From Candidatus Rokubacteria bacterium RIFCSPLOWO2_02_FULL_73_56 (GTDB taxonomy: Bacteria; Methylomirabilota; Methylomirabilia; Rokubacteriales; CSP1-6), in the NCBI GenBank assembly GCA_001788495.1, contig MGCF01000010.1, forward strand, positions 1 through 35,343: a DNA stretch of 35,343 nt, read 5' to 3'. Every line of letters begins with the position of its first letter. Position 1 is the first letter of the stretch. Both the position numbers and the translations under genes were made by a program. Below, one piece after another: positions 1 through 8,306 of this stretch. A model generated the notes under the pieces. The model did not search any database. It saw only the letters and a list, made by a program, of their open reading frames with translations, and was not told where the DNA came from.

Positions 1-1
1 C

Positions 2-139
2 TTCCTCATGCCGCACGAGAAGTACACGTACATCTCCTCGCGGCTGATCAAGGAGGTCGCCAGCTTCGGGACCTCGGTCGCCGGGCTCGTGCCGCCGATC
101 GTCGAGAAGCGGCTCGCGGAGAAGTTCCCACCCCGGTAA
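2..139 (+). CDS. coaD: Pantetheine-phosphate adenylyltransferase, C-terminal fragment
   Basis: The window opens inside a gene whose last 45 codons read in frame from base 2 to a TAA at 137-139. The fragment contains MPHEKYTYISSRLIKEVAS followed by a GLVPPIVEKRL-like tail. This matches the conserved end of CoaD, whose members read roughly '[28 protein letters not shown]'. CoaD transfers AMP from ATP to 4'-phosphopantetheine in the penultimate step of coenzyme A synthesis in the cytoplasm. The nucleotide-binding N-terminal part lies outside the window. The next gene begins 31 bp downstream on the same strand, so the two may share a transcript. The link between CoA synthesis and the CoA-thioester catabolism that follows may be chance. 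Confidence 0.82.
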   Translation, partial: FLMPHEKYTYISSRLIKEVASFGTSVAGLVPPIVEKRLAEKFPPR

Positions 140-170
140 CGCGGCGGGCGACCGCCGAAGGAGCGCGAGC

Positions 171-1370
171 GTGCTGGCTGAGCGACTGAAGACCCTTGCC
201 CCCTCATCGACGCTCGCCGTGCAGGCCAAGGCCAAGGCGCTGCGCGCGCAGGGCGTGGACGTGATCTCCTTCGGCGCCGGCGAGCCCGACTTCGACACCC
301 CCGAGCGGATCAAGGCGGCGGCGGTCGAGGCGATGCGCCGCGGGCAGACGAAGTACACCGAGGTCGGCGGCATCGCCGAGCTGCGCGCGGCCGTCTGCGC
401 GAAGTTCAAGCGCGACCAGGGCCTCGACTACGCCCCGGACGAGGTTCTCGTCTCGTGCGGCGCCAAGCACACGCTCTACAACATGGTCGTTGCGCTGCTG
501 AACCCCGGCGACGAGATGCTCGTGCCGAGCCCGTTCTGGGTCTCCTATCCCGAGCAGGCGCGGCTGGTCGGCGGCGTCCCCGTGCCGGTCGAGACGCAGG
601 AGCGCACGGGCTTCGACCTCGACCCGGACCGGGTGCGCGCCGCGGTGACGCCGCGCACGCGGGTCATCATCCTCAACAGCCCGAACAACCCGACGGGCGC
701 CGTCTTCTCGCGCGAGGCGCTCGCCGCGGTCGCGCGCCTCGCCGTCGAGCGGGACCTCACGCTCGTGTCCGACGAGTGCTACGAGGCGCTCACGTTCGAG
801 GGGCGCCACGTCTCGGTCGCCTCGCTCGGGCCCGAGGTGAAGGCGCGCACGCTCGTCATCAACACGTGCTCGAAGGCGTACGCGATGACGGGCTGGCGGA
901 TCGGCTACTGCGGTGGGCCGCGCGCGCTCGTGCGCGCGATGACCGACGTCCAGAGCCAGGTGACGTCGAACCCGACGTCGATCGCCCAGTGGGCGGCGGT
1001 CGAGGCGCTCTCCGGCCCCCAGGACGAGGTCGCGAAGATGGCCGGGGAGTTCGACCGGCGGCGGCACCTGATCGTCGGCGGGCTCAACGCGCTCCCCGGC
1101 GTCGCCTGCGTGATGCCGAAGGGCGCCTTCTACGCCTTCGCGAACGTCTCGGGCCTCTTCGGGCGCACCTGGAAGGGCCGGGAGACCACGACGCGCCTCG
1201 CCGGCTCGCTCGACGTCGCCGCCTTCCTCCTCGAGGAGGCCCGCGTCGCCGTCGTGCCGGGGCTCGACTTCGGCTCCGACGCCCACGTGCGGCTCTCGTA
1301 CGCGACGAGCGACGCGCTCATCCGCGAGGGGCTCGCCCGCATGGACGCCGCGATCCGCAAGTTGCTGTAG
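171..1370 (+). CDS. Class I/II PLP-dependent aminotransferase (aspartate aminotransferase type)
   Basis: The 399-residue protein has the fold-type I aminotransferase hallmarks in order: an N-terminal substrate-loop motif GAGEPDFDTP (35-44), NNPTG at 172-176, SDECY with the PLP-contacting D201 and Y204, the Schiff-base lysine K235 in SKAYAMTGWRIG, and a C-terminal VRLSYATS carrying the carboxylate-binding arginine. It probably transfers an amino group between aspartate or an aromatic amino acid and 2-oxoglutarate in the cytoplasm. The start is GTG at 171, chosen because AAGGAG at 158-163 lies 7 nt upstream and the family begins with a short MLAERLKxLxPSxTLAV segment. The length is normal for the AspC/AAT-Ib subgroup. 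Exact substrate cannot be told from sequence. It sits between coaD and the catabolic array and could belong to either. Confidence 0.9.
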   Translation: MLAERLKTLAPSSTLAVQAKAKALRAQGVDVISFGAGEPDFDTPERIKAAAVEAMRRGQTKYTEVGGIAELRAAVCAKFKRDQGLDYAPDEVLVSCGAKHTLYNMVVALLNPGDEMLVPSPFWVSYPEQARLVGGVPVPVETQERTGFDLDPDRVRAAVTPRTRVIILNSPNNPTGAVFSREALAAVARLAVERDLTLVSDECYEALTFEGRHVSVASLGPEVKARTLVINTCSKAYAMTGWRIGYCGGPRALVRAMTDVQSQVTSNPTSIAQWAAVEALSGPQDEVAKMAGEFDRRRHLIVGGLNALPGVACVMPKGAFYAFANVSGLFGRTWKGRETTTRLAGSLDVAAFLLEEARVAVVPGLDFGSDAHVRLSYATSDALIREGLARMDAAIRKLL

Positions 1371-1397
1371 ACTAGGCGCCGCCAAAGGAGAGCTCCC

Positions 1398-1835
1398 ATG
1401 AAGATCGAAGGCTCGCACGACGTCCCTGCGCCGCGGAAGAAGGTCTGGGACGCCTTCCTCGACCCGGCGCAGCTCAAGAAGGCGATCCCGGGCTGCGAGA
1501 AGCTCGAGGCGCTCGGCAACGACGAGTTCAAGGCGACGCTGAAGGTCGGCGTCGCGGCGGTGAAGGGCACGTTCGAGGGCAAGGTCCGCCTCGCGGAGAA
1601 GAAGCCGCCCGAGTCCTACCGGCTGGCCGCGGAGGGCAGCGGGGGTCCGGGCTTCGTGAAGGCCGACACGCTGATCACGCTGTCCGAGATCGAGGGCGGC
1701 ACGCGCATCGCCTACAGCGCGGACGTCCAGGTGGGCGGCCTCATCGCGGGCGTGGGCCAGCGGATGCTCGGCGGCGTGTCCCGGATGATGGCCGACCAGT
1801 TCTTCGACAAGATGACCCAGCTCCTGAAGTCCTGA
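1398..1835 (+). CDS. CoxG-like SRPBCC family protein
   Basis: The 145-residue protein begins MKIEGSHDVPAPRKKVWDAF and has the PGCEKLE and FEGKVRL stretches of the CoxG/SRPBCC family, a small helix-grip fold with a hydrophobic cavity. In carbon monoxide dehydrogenase operons CoxG tethers accessory maturation proteins to the membrane. Related copies accompany many other molybdenum hydroxylases of the xanthine dehydrogenase family. The C-terminal part (VGGLIAGVGQRMLGGVSRMMADQFFDKM) is amphipathic and could hold it at the membrane. AAAGGAG at 1384-1390 gives a good ribosome site for the ATG. The gene ends 7 bp before the next. A two-subunit molybdenum hydroxylase lies about 9 kb downstream on the same strand, and I infer that this is its partner. 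Confidence 0.8.
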   Translation: MKIEGSHDVPAPRKKVWDAFLDPAQLKKAIPGCEKLEALGNDEFKATLKVGVAAVKGTFEGKVRLAEKKPPESYRLAAEGSGGPGFVKADTLITLSEIEGGTRIAYSADVQVGGLIAGVGQRMLGGVSRMMADQFFDKMTQLLKS

Positions 1836-1842
1836 GCGCGCC

Positions 1843-3168
1843 ATGGCCTCCCGCTACCTCGAGCCCCGGATCGAGCGCGCGTCGCGCGCGGAGCTCACGC
1901 GGCTGCAGACGCGGAAGCTGCGCGAGCAGGTGCGGCACGCGGCGTCGGCGAGCCCGTTCTACCGGCGCAAGTTCCGCGCGGCGGGCGTCCGGCCCGAGCG
2001 CATCCGCACGCTCGCGGACCTCCGCGCGCTCCCGTTCACGACCAAGGACGAGCTGAAGGACAACCAGGCGGCGAAGCCGCTCTGGGGCGACCTGCTCGCG
2101 GTGCCCTTCGAGGACGTGCTGCGCGTGCACATGACCTCCGCGACGACGGGCCGCCCGCTCGCGGTCCTCGACACTGCCGCGGACTGGCACGGCTTCTACC
2201 ACTCCTACGCGCGCTCGCTCCACGCGTTCGGCGTGCGCCGCGCCGACATGGTCATGGCCGCGTTCTCGTACGGGCCGTGGATCGGCTACTGGTCGGGCTT
2301 CTACGCCGCGCAGGACCTGGGGTGTTGCGTGTTCCCGGCGGGCGGCCTCTCGACCGACCAGCGGCTCGACGCGCTCCTGACCTATCCGATCACGGTGCTC
2401 GGCTGCACGCCGTCCTACGCGCTGTTCCTCGCCGAGGCGGCGGCCAAGAAGGGCATCGACCTCGCCAGGCAGACGCAGGTGCGGATCACGTGGCACACGG
2501 GCGAGCCCGGGGCCTCGATCCCGGCGACCAAGGCGCGGATCGAGGCCGCGTTCGGCGCCCGGGCGTACGACCTGCCCGGGCTCACCGAGATCGCCGCGTG
2601 GGGCTTCGAGTGCGACGCCCGCGCCGGGCTCACGCACGTCCACGAGGACTACTGCTACCCCGAGGTGCTCGACGAGCAGGACCGGCCGGTCGGCCCCGGG
2701 GGGCGGGGCGAGCTGGTCTTCACGAGCCTCTACCGGAAGGCGATGCCGCTCGTCCGCTATCGCACGCGCGACCTCGTCCAGGTCGCCGACCGGAAGTGCC
2801 CGTGCGGGCGGACGCTGCTCGCGTTCGAGGGCGGCGTGCTCGCGCGGCTCGACGACATGAAGAAGGTCCGCGGCATCATCGTCTACCCGCGGCGCATCGA
2901 GGAGCTCGTGCGGCCGCACGCGGACGTGGACGAGTTCCAGATCGTCTTCCGGCGCCACGAGGGGCTCGACGACATCCTGGTTCGCATCGACCCGTCGCCG
3001 ACGCTCTCGAGCGCCGAGCGCGAGAAGCTCGGCGCCCGGCTCGCCGACGATCTGCGCACGGGCCTCGGGATCCGCGTGACGGTGGAGGTCGGCGAGCCCG
3101 GGACGCTGCCGCGCTTCGACCACAAGGCCCGGCGCGTGAAGGACGAGCGCACGGAGGTGCCGTTTTGA
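1843..3168 (+). CDS. Phenylacetate-CoA ligase (PaaK) family enzyme
   Basis: This 441-residue protein matches the PaaK branch of adenylate-forming ligases in length and layout. There is an N-terminal RxxQxxxLRExVxHAxxxSPFYRRKF helix region and a P-loop at 98-105 reading TSATTGRP. A central LPGLTEIAAWGFEC precedes the acid/adenine motif, YRTRDL forms the hinge-side Asp, and a C-terminal AMP-binding_C_2 region begins near VYPRRIEE. The family activates an aryl or arylacetic acid with ATP and joins it to CoA in the cytoplasm. The usual second glycine of the P-loop (SGTTG) is Ala100 here, a mild deviation. A CPCGRT pair of cysteines precedes the hinge. It is followed by a dehydrogenase whose TTG start overlaps its stop, so they are translationally coupled. 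Substrate is not predictable. Confidence 0.85.
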   Translation: MASRYLEPRIERASRAELTRLQTRKLREQVRHAASASPFYRRKFRAAGVRPERIRTLADLRALPFTTKDELKDNQAAKPLWGDLLAVPFEDVLRVHMTSATTGRPLAVLDTAADWHGFYHSYARSLHAFGVRRADMVMAAFSYGPWIGYWSGFYAAQDLGCCVFPAGGLSTDQRLDALLTYPITVLGCTPSYALFLAEAAAKKGIDLARQTQVRITWHTGEPGASIPATKARIEAAFGARAYDLPGLTEIAAWGFECDARAGLTHVHEDYCYPEVLDEQDRPVGPGGRGELVFTSLYRKAMPLVRYRTRDLVQVADRKCPCGRTLLAFEGGVLARLDDMKKVRGIIVYPRRIEELVRPHADVDEFQIVFRRHEGLDDILVRIDPSPTLSSAEREKLGARLADDLRTGLGIRVTVEVGEPGTLPRFDHKARRVKDERTEVPF

Positions 3169-4193
3169 GGGCGGCGTTCTTCAAGGAGCACGGGGGGGCC
3201 GAGAAGCTCCTCTACGACGACTACCGCGACCCGGTCCCGGCGCCGGACGAGGTGCTGGTGCGCGTCCGCGCGTGCGGGCTGAACGGCGTGGACCTGCTGC
3301 TGCTGGACGGCCGGTTCCCGCCGCCGGAGGGGCTCCCGCACGTCAACGGCTGCGAGGTGACCGGCACCGTCGAGGCGACGGGCGCCCAGGTGCGGGGGCT
3401 CGCGACGGGCGCGCGCGTGATCGTCTTCCCGGGCTTCGCGTGCGGCACGTGCGAGTACTGCCTGCGCGGGGAGCGCACCGTGTGCGTCCGGTACGGCTAC
3501 CTCGGCGCCCACCGGGACGGCGGCTACGCCGAGCTCGTCCGGGCGCCGGCGGCCAACATCCTGCCGCTGCCCGACGCGATCCCCTTCGAGGCGGGCGCCG
3601 CCGTGCCGCTCGCGATGCTCACCTCGTGGCACGGGCTCGTGGCGCAGGCGGACCTCCGCCCCGGCCAGACCGTGCTCGTGCAGGCGGCGGGCAGCGGCGT
3701 GGGCAGCGCGGCGATCCAGATCGCGCGCCTCTGCGGCGCCCGCGTCATCACGACGGTCGGCTCCGACGACAAGATCGAGTTCGCGAAGGCGCTCGGCGCC
3801 GAGCACGTCGTGAACTACCGGACGCAGGACTTCGTCGAGGAGACGAAGACGTGGACGGGCAAGCGCGGCGTGGACGTGGTCGTCGAGCACATCGGCGGCG
3901 CCACGTTCGAGCGGTCCATCCAGGCGCTCACCCGCCTCGGAAAGCTCGTGACGATCGGCTCGCACGACACGCACTGGGGACGCGTCGACCTGCGGCACGT
4001 CTACTCGAAGAACCTCCGGATCCTCGGGACCAACCTGGGCTCGATCCTCGAGCTCCGGACGATCCTCGACTACATGGTCGCCGGCCGCCTCAAGCCGGTG
4101 ATCGACCGGACCTTTCCGCTCCGGGAGGCGCGCGCCGCGGTCCAGCACGTCCTCGACCGGCGGAACAAGGGCAAGGTCCTGCTGGTCCCGTGA
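3165..4193 (+). CDS. Zinc-type medium-chain dehydrogenase/reductase
   Basis: The 342-residue protein is an NAD(P)-dependent MDR enzyme. It carries the structural zinc lobe C93, C96, C99, C107 with the classic 3-3-8 spacing and the Rossmann motif AAGSGVGSAAIQ. The position of the usual first catalytic zinc cysteine is an asparagine (ACGLNGVD), as in quinone-oxidoreductase-like or zinc-binding-dehydrogenase subgroups, so it may have only the structural zinc. It probably oxidises an alcohol or reduces an enone intermediate of the local pathway. The start is a TTG at 3165 overlapping the previous stop as TTGA. GGAGG at 3153-3157 lies 7 nt upstream, and the resulting MRAAFFKEHGG is the normal family N-terminus. 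It ends in a GTGA overlap with the next ligase. Confidence 0.88.
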   Translation: MRAAFFKEHGGAEKLLYDDYRDPVPAPDEVLVRVRACGLNGVDLLLLDGRFPPPEGLPHVNGCEVTGTVEATGAQVRGLATGARVIVFPGFACGTCEYCLRGERTVCVRYGYLGAHRDGGYAELVRAPAANILPLPDAIPFEAGAAVPLAMLTSWHGLVAQADLRPGQTVLVQAAGSGVGSAAIQIARLCGARVITTVGSDDKIEFAKALGAEHVVNYRTQDFVEETKTWTGKRGVDVVVEHIGGATFERSIQALTRLGKLVTIGSHDTHWGRVDLRHVYSKNLRILGTNLGSILELRTILDYMVAGRLKPVIDRTFPLREARAAVQHVLDRRNKGKVLLVP

Positions 4194-5731
4194 CCCTCCG
4201 CGACCTCCTCGCCCGCGCGGCGCTCCGGCGACCCGAGGCCGAGGCCGTGGCGGACGGCGCCCGGCGGCTCACGTACGCCGAGCTCGCCGGGCGCGCCGCG
4301 GCGGTGGCCGCGGGCCTGGCGCGCCTCGGGGTCGGCCGGCGCGACCGCGTCGTGCTCGCGCTCAAGAACCGGCTCGAGCACGTCGTCGCGTACTGGGCGC
4401 TCCAGCACCTGGGGGGCGTGCCGACGCCCGCGAACTTCCGCCTGGCGGCCGGCGAGATGCAGTACGTCCTGGAGGACTCCGGCGCGCGGGTGGTGCTCTT
4501 CGAGGACGCCACGGCGCCGGCCGTCCTCGAGGCCGCGCGCGGCACCGCGGCGCGCCTCGTGTACGCGGGCGACCGCCCGCCGCCGGGCGCGCTCGCCTTC
4601 GACGAGCTGGCCGCGCGTGGGGCCGCGGGCGCCCTCGCGCCCCCCGCGGAGAGTGACCTCTCCCTCATCCTCTACACCTCGGGGACGACCGGCCGGCCCA
4701 AGGGCGTCCCGCGCACGCACCGGAACCACTACGCGGGCGCGCTCGCCCACGTCGTCCAGTGCGGGTACACCTGGGGCGAGCGGACGCTCGGCGTCATGCC
4801 GCTCTACCACACGATGGGGATCCACTCGCTCACGAGCATGGCGGCCGTCAACGGCTGCTTCGTCTGCCAGGCCGACTGGTCCGCCGCCGGCGCGCTCGCG
4901 CTCGTCGCCGCCGAGCGGCTGACCGCCCTCTACCTCATCCCGACGCTCTTCTGGGAGCTCGTCCACGCGCCGGAGCTCGCCCGGACCGACGTGGGCTCGG
5001 TGCGCAAGCTCGCCTACGCGGGCGCGCCCATGCTCGTGCCGCTCACCGAGGCGTGCGCCAAGGCGTTCCGCCCCGACGTGTTCGTGAACCACTACGGCTC
5101 GACCGAGATCTACACGTTCTCGATCTGCCCCGACGTCCGTGGGAAGCCCGGCTGCGCGGGCCGCGCGGGCGTGCACGGCGAGCTGCGCGTCGTGGTGGCG
5201 AGCCCCGAGCGCCGCGTCGGGCCCGCCGAGGTCGTGCCGCCCGGGACCCCGGGCGAGATCATCGCGAGCCTCGCCTCCGACGAGGCGTTCGCGGGTTACT
5301 GGAACCGGCCCGACGCGGACGCGAAGGCGCTGCGCGAGGGCTGGTACTTCACCGGCGACATGGGCTCCCGGGACGCCGAGGGCGACCTCTGGGTGGCGGG
5401 CCGCGTCGACGACATGATCATCAGCGGCGGCGAGAACATCCACCCGGTCGAGGTCGAGGACGTCCTCGCGCGGCACCCCCAGGTCGCGGACGTCGCGGTG
5501 ATCGGCGAGCCCGACGAGAAGTGGGGCGAGCGCGTCGTCGCCTTCGTCGTCCCGCGCGCGGCCGGGCTCGCCGCCGAGGCGCTCGACCGGCATTGCCGCG
5601 AGAGCGGCGACCTCGCGAGCTTCAAGCGCCCGCGCCGCTTCGTGTTCGTCCGGGAGATCCCCAAGACGGCCTCGGGCAAGATCCTGCGACGGCTGCTCCG
5701 CGACGGCCGGTACACGGAGGTCCGCTCATGA
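4190..5731 (+). CDS. Aryl-CoA ligase of the 4-chlorobenzoate-CoA ligase type
   Basis: This is a 513-residue adenylate-forming ligase with P-loop LYTSGTTGRPKG starting at residue 161, MPLYHTMG, STE, a hinge segment GRVDDMIISGGENIHP, and the C-terminal catalytic lysine in PKTASGKILRR. The stretches ANFRLAAGEMQYVL and KRPRRFVF resemble 4-chlorobenzoate- and related aryl-CoA ligases rather than fatty-acid ligases (recognition from memory). It would form an aryl-CoA plus AMP and PPi in the cytoplasm. The GTG start at 4190 overlaps the preceding stop as GTGA, and MTLRDLLARAALRRPEA is a typical start. The ATG of the enoyl-CoA hydratase overlaps its stop. It could supply 4-hydroxybenzoyl-CoA to the reductase encoded 21 kb downstream, but its nearer partners argue for a different substrate. 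Confidence 0.87.
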   Translation: MTLRDLLARAALRRPEAEAVADGARRLTYAELAGRAAAVAAGLARLGVGRRDRVVLALKNRLEHVVAYWALQHLGGVPTPANFRLAAGEMQYVLEDSGARVVLFEDATAPAVLEAARGTAARLVYAGDRPPPGALAFDELAARGAAGALAPPAESDLSLILYTSGTTGRPKGVPRTHRNHYAGALAHVVQCGYTWGERTLGVMPLYHTMGIHSLTSMAAVNGCFVCQADWSAAGALALVAAERLTALYLIPTLFWELVHAPELARTDVGSVRKLAYAGAPMLVPLTEACAKAFRPDVFVNHYGSTEIYTFSICPDVRGKPGCAGRAGVHGELRVVVASPERRVGPAEVVPPGTPGEIIASLASDEAFAGYWNRPDADAKALREGWYFTGDMGSRDAEGDLWVAGRVDDMIISGGENIHPVEVEDVLARHPQVADVAVIGEPDEKWGERVVAFVVPRAAGLAAEALDRHCRESGDLASFKRPRRFVFVREIPKTASGKILRRLLRDGRYTEVRS

Positions 5732-6495
5732 GCGAGTTTCTGCGCGTGGAGAGGAAGGGCGCCGTCGCGACGCTCTGGATCGACCGCCAGGCGAAGATGA
5801 ACACGATGACCGTGGCGATGCGCAACGAGTTCCCGGGCATCTTCGGGGGACTCGAGGCCGACGACGCCGTGCGCGTGGTCGTCGTCCGCGGCGCCGGCGG
5901 CAAGGCGTTCAGCGCCGGCGGCGACGTGGCCGAGTTCCTCACGCTCGCGCCGGCGGACCTCGAGCGGTGGGGCGACACGCTGACCTCCGCCGAGCGGTGC
6001 CGGAAGCCGGTGATCGCCGCGATCGACGGGTTCGCGATGGGCGCCGGGCTCGAGCTGGCGGTGGCGTGCGACTTCCGCGTCGCGACCCGGCGCTCCGAGT
6101 TCGCCTTCCCCGAGGTCCGGCTCGGGATGATCCCCGGCAGCGGCGGCACCCAGCGGGCCCTGCGCCTGATGGGCATGACGCGCGCGAAGCTGTTCATGAT
6201 GACGGGCCGGCGGATTTCGGCGGAGCAGGCCGAGGCGTGGGGGCTGATCACGCAGGCGGTCGCCGACGCCGGGCTGGACACGGCCGTCGACGCGCTCGCG
6301 GCGGAGCTCGCCGAGCGCCCCGCGCTCGCGCTCCGGACGCTGAAGCTCGTGCTGGACCGCGGCGCCGACGCGCCGCTCGAGACCGCGCTCGAGCTCGAGC
6401 GCAAGGCCTACGCGTGGCTCCGCTCGACGCACGACTACGCGGAGGGCGTGACGGCCTTCCTCGAGAAGCGTCCCCCGGGGTACACAGGGAGGTAG
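5728..6495 (+). CDS. Enoyl-CoA hydratase/isomerase (crotonase) family protein
   Basis: The 255-residue protein is full length for a single-domain crotonase. The oxyanion-hole segment KAFSAGGDVAEF is at about 59-70. Two acidic residues align with the catalytic glutamates of enoyl-CoA hydratase: E109 in GAGLELAVACD and E129 in FPEVRLGMIPGSGGTQR. It therefore probably hydrates a 2-enoyl-CoA (or a cyclic enoyl-CoA) formed after ligation of the imported acid. The ATG at 5728 overlaps the ligase stop as ATGA, so translation is coupled to the ligase and the two probably act in sequence. The FLEKRPPxYxGR ending is common in the family. Confidence 0.9.
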   Translation: MSEFLRVERKGAVATLWIDRQAKMNTMTVAMRNEFPGIFGGLEADDAVRVVVVRGAGGKAFSAGGDVAEFLTLAPADLERWGDTLTSAERCRKPVIAAIDGFAMGAGLELAVACDFRVATRRSEFAFPEVRLGMIPGSGGTQRALRLMGMTRAKLFMMTGRRISAEQAEAWGLITQAVADAGLDTAVDALAAELAERPALALRTLKLVLDRGADAPLETALELERKAYAWLRSTHDYAEGVTAFLEKRPPGYTGR

Positions 6496-6499
6496 CGCC

Positions 6500-7507
6500 G
6501 TGGCCCACTCCTTCGGGCTGATCCTGGCCAACCGCGCGGTCGTGCTCGGCGCGCTCAAGGTGTCGGACCTCCTCGGGCTCGCGATCGAGGGCGAGCGCTC
6601 GGGCGCGTTCGACGCCGTCTGGGTCGGGGACAGCCTGCTCGCCAAGCCGCGCCTCGAGTCGGTCACGCTGCTCTCGGCGCTGGCCGCCGTGACCTCGCGG
6701 GTGCGCCTGGGCGTCGGCTGCATGGCGACGTTCGTCCACCGCCACCCGGTGATGCTCGCGCACCAGTGGGCGAGCCTCGACGTGCTCTCGAGCGGGCGCG
6801 CGTGGCTCGCCGTCTGCCTGGGCGGCCCGAACGAGCAGAGCGCGGCGCAGGCGCTCGAGCACGGCGTGATGGGCGTCGCGGCGAGCGAGCGGGTCGCGCG
6901 CCTCGAGGAGGGCGTCGTGATCCTCCGGAAGCTCTTCCACGAGAAGAACGCCTCCCACGCGGGCCGCTTCTACCGGTTCGAGGGCGTCACGCTCCAGCCG
7001 AGCCCGGCACAGCACCCGTGTCCGATCTGGATCGCCTCCAACCCGACCGGCCTCACGTGGAAGGGCGGCGCCTCCGCCGCCGCGGCCGTCGTCGAGCGCT
7101 CCTTGCGGCGGGTCGCGCGCCACGCCGACGGCTGGATGACGAACAAGCTCTCGCCCGACGAGTTCCGCGCCCAGTTCGCCCGGATCCGCGCGATGGCCCG
7201 CGAGGAGGGCCGCGACCCGGCCGCGCTCGGCAGCGCCCTCTACCACAACATCAACATCAACGAGGACCGCGCGAAGGCCCTCGAGGAGAGCCGCGCGTTC
7301 CTCGACGCCTACTACACGGCCAGGTTCACGCCCGGGTTCGTCGAGCAGTGGACCATCGCCGGCGGCCCGCAGCGGTGCGTGGACGAGCTCCGCGCCTACT
7401 TCGCGGCCGGCGTCGGGCACATGGCGCTCCGGCTCGCCTCGTGGGACCAGCTCGGCCAGTTCACGCGCTTCCTCGGCGAGGTCGTGCCGGCGCTCGGAGG
7501 GCGATAG
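6500..7507 (+). CDS. LLM class flavin-dependent oxidoreductase
   Basis: The 335-residue protein has the TIM-barrel luciferase-like monooxygenase layout. There is an FDAVWVGDSLLAKPRLESVTL strand-helix near the N-terminus, RVRLGVGCMATFVHRHPVMLAHQWASLD in the flavin-binding half, and ADGWMTNKLSPDEFRAQFARI later. Members use reduced FMN or F420 for oxygenation or hydride transfer. The sequence does not decide which, and no F420 synthesis gene is in view. GTG at 6500 is chosen because GGGAGGT ends about 5 nt upstream. The gene abuts the VOC protein with no spacer, since its TAG is followed at once by ATG. In this context it may hydroxylate or ring-open a cyclic intermediate. Confidence 0.82.
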   Translation: MAHSFGLILANRAVVLGALKVSDLLGLAIEGERSGAFDAVWVGDSLLAKPRLESVTLLSALAAVTSRVRLGVGCMATFVHRHPVMLAHQWASLDVLSSGRAWLAVCLGGPNEQSAAQALEHGVMGVAASERVARLEEGVVILRKLFHEKNASHAGRFYRFEGVTLQPSPAQHPCPIWIASNPTGLTWKGGASAAAAVVERSLRRVARHADGWMTNKLSPDEFRAQFARIRAMAREEGRDPAALGSALYHNININEDRAKALEESRAFLDAYYTARFTPGFVEQWTIAGGPQRCVDELRAYFAAGVGHMALRLASWDQLGQFTRFLGEVVPALGGR

Positions 7508-8281
7508 ATGCTCAGGGGGATCGACCACCTCGTCGTCGTCGTGCCCGACCTCGCCGCCGCCGCGAAGAGCTACGCGGCCCTGGGCTTCAGCGTCGTCCCC
7601 GGCGGGCGGCACCCGGTCGGGACGCACAACCAGCTCATCGCGTTCGCGGACGGCTCGTACATCGAGCTGATCGCGTTCTACGAGAAGACCGCGGAGCACA
7701 AGTGGTGGGGGCCGCTCCAGCGGGGTGGCGGGCTCGTCGACTTCTGCATGCAGACCGACGACCTCCTCGCGGACACCGCGGCGCTCCGGCGGGCCGGCGT
7801 CGCGATCGACGACCCGGCGCCGCTCTCCCGCAAGCGCCCGGACGGCTTCCAGCTCGCGTGGGTGCTCTCGATCCCGCGTCCGCCCCACCGGGGCGTGGCG
7901 CCGTTCCTCATCCAGGACGAGACGCCGCGCGCGGAGCGCATCCCGCGGGAGACGACGCACGCCAACGGGGTGACCGGCGTCGGCACGCTGACGGTCGCGG
8001 TCGAGGACGCGGCGCCGGCGCGCCGCTGGTACGCCGGCGTCCTCGGCCAGCCGGGGCGCGAGGTCGAGCGGCACGAGCTCGACGCCGCCGGCGTGCGCTT
8101 CGAGGTCGGTCCGCACGCCCTGGAGCTCGTCGCCCCGAAGGGCGCCGGGGCGGCGTCGCTCAACGAATGGCTCCGCCAGCGGGGGCCGTCGCCCTACGCG
8201 GCCACGCTTCGCACGACCGGCCGCGAGCTCGGCCCGCTCGACGAGGGGCAGACCCACGGCGCGAAGCTGGCCCTGGTCTGA
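7508..8281 (+). CDS. VOC superfamily (glyoxalase-like domain) protein
   Basis: The 257-residue protein opens with GIDHLVVVVPDLAAAAKSYAALGFSVVPGG, the classic first beta-alpha-beta-beta-beta module of the vicinal oxygen chelate fold. It contains NQLIAFADGSYIELIAF in the first half. A second module begins near GVGTLTVAVEDAAPARRWYAGVLGQPG. The arrangement fits the Glyoxalase_3/glyoxalase-like domain group rather than a classical extradiol dioxygenase, because the full His-His-Glu metal set is not obvious to me. It is placed directly after the flavin oxidoreductase without spacing, and I infer that the two act together. Function unknown. Confidence 0.75.
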   Translation: MLRGIDHLVVVVPDLAAAAKSYAALGFSVVPGGRHPVGTHNQLIAFADGSYIELIAFYEKTAEHKWWGPLQRGGGLVDFCMQTDDLLADTAALRRAGVAIDDPAPLSRKRPDGFQLAWVLSIPRPPHRGVAPFLIQDETPRAERIPRETTHANGVTGVGTLTVAVEDAAPARRWYAGVLGQPGREVERHELDAAGVRFEVGPHALELVAPKGAGAASLNEWLRQRGPSPYAATLRTTGRELGPLDEGQTHGAKLALV

Positions 8282-8306
8282 CACGCAAGACAAAGGAGGC
8301 GTGACG

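Noticed and set aside
2277-3164. An N-terminal extension of the zinc-type dehydrogenase
   Set aside because: The upstream sequence is a frame-shifted shadow of the PaaK-like gene. The TTG at 3165 has a ribosome site and gives the family N-terminus.
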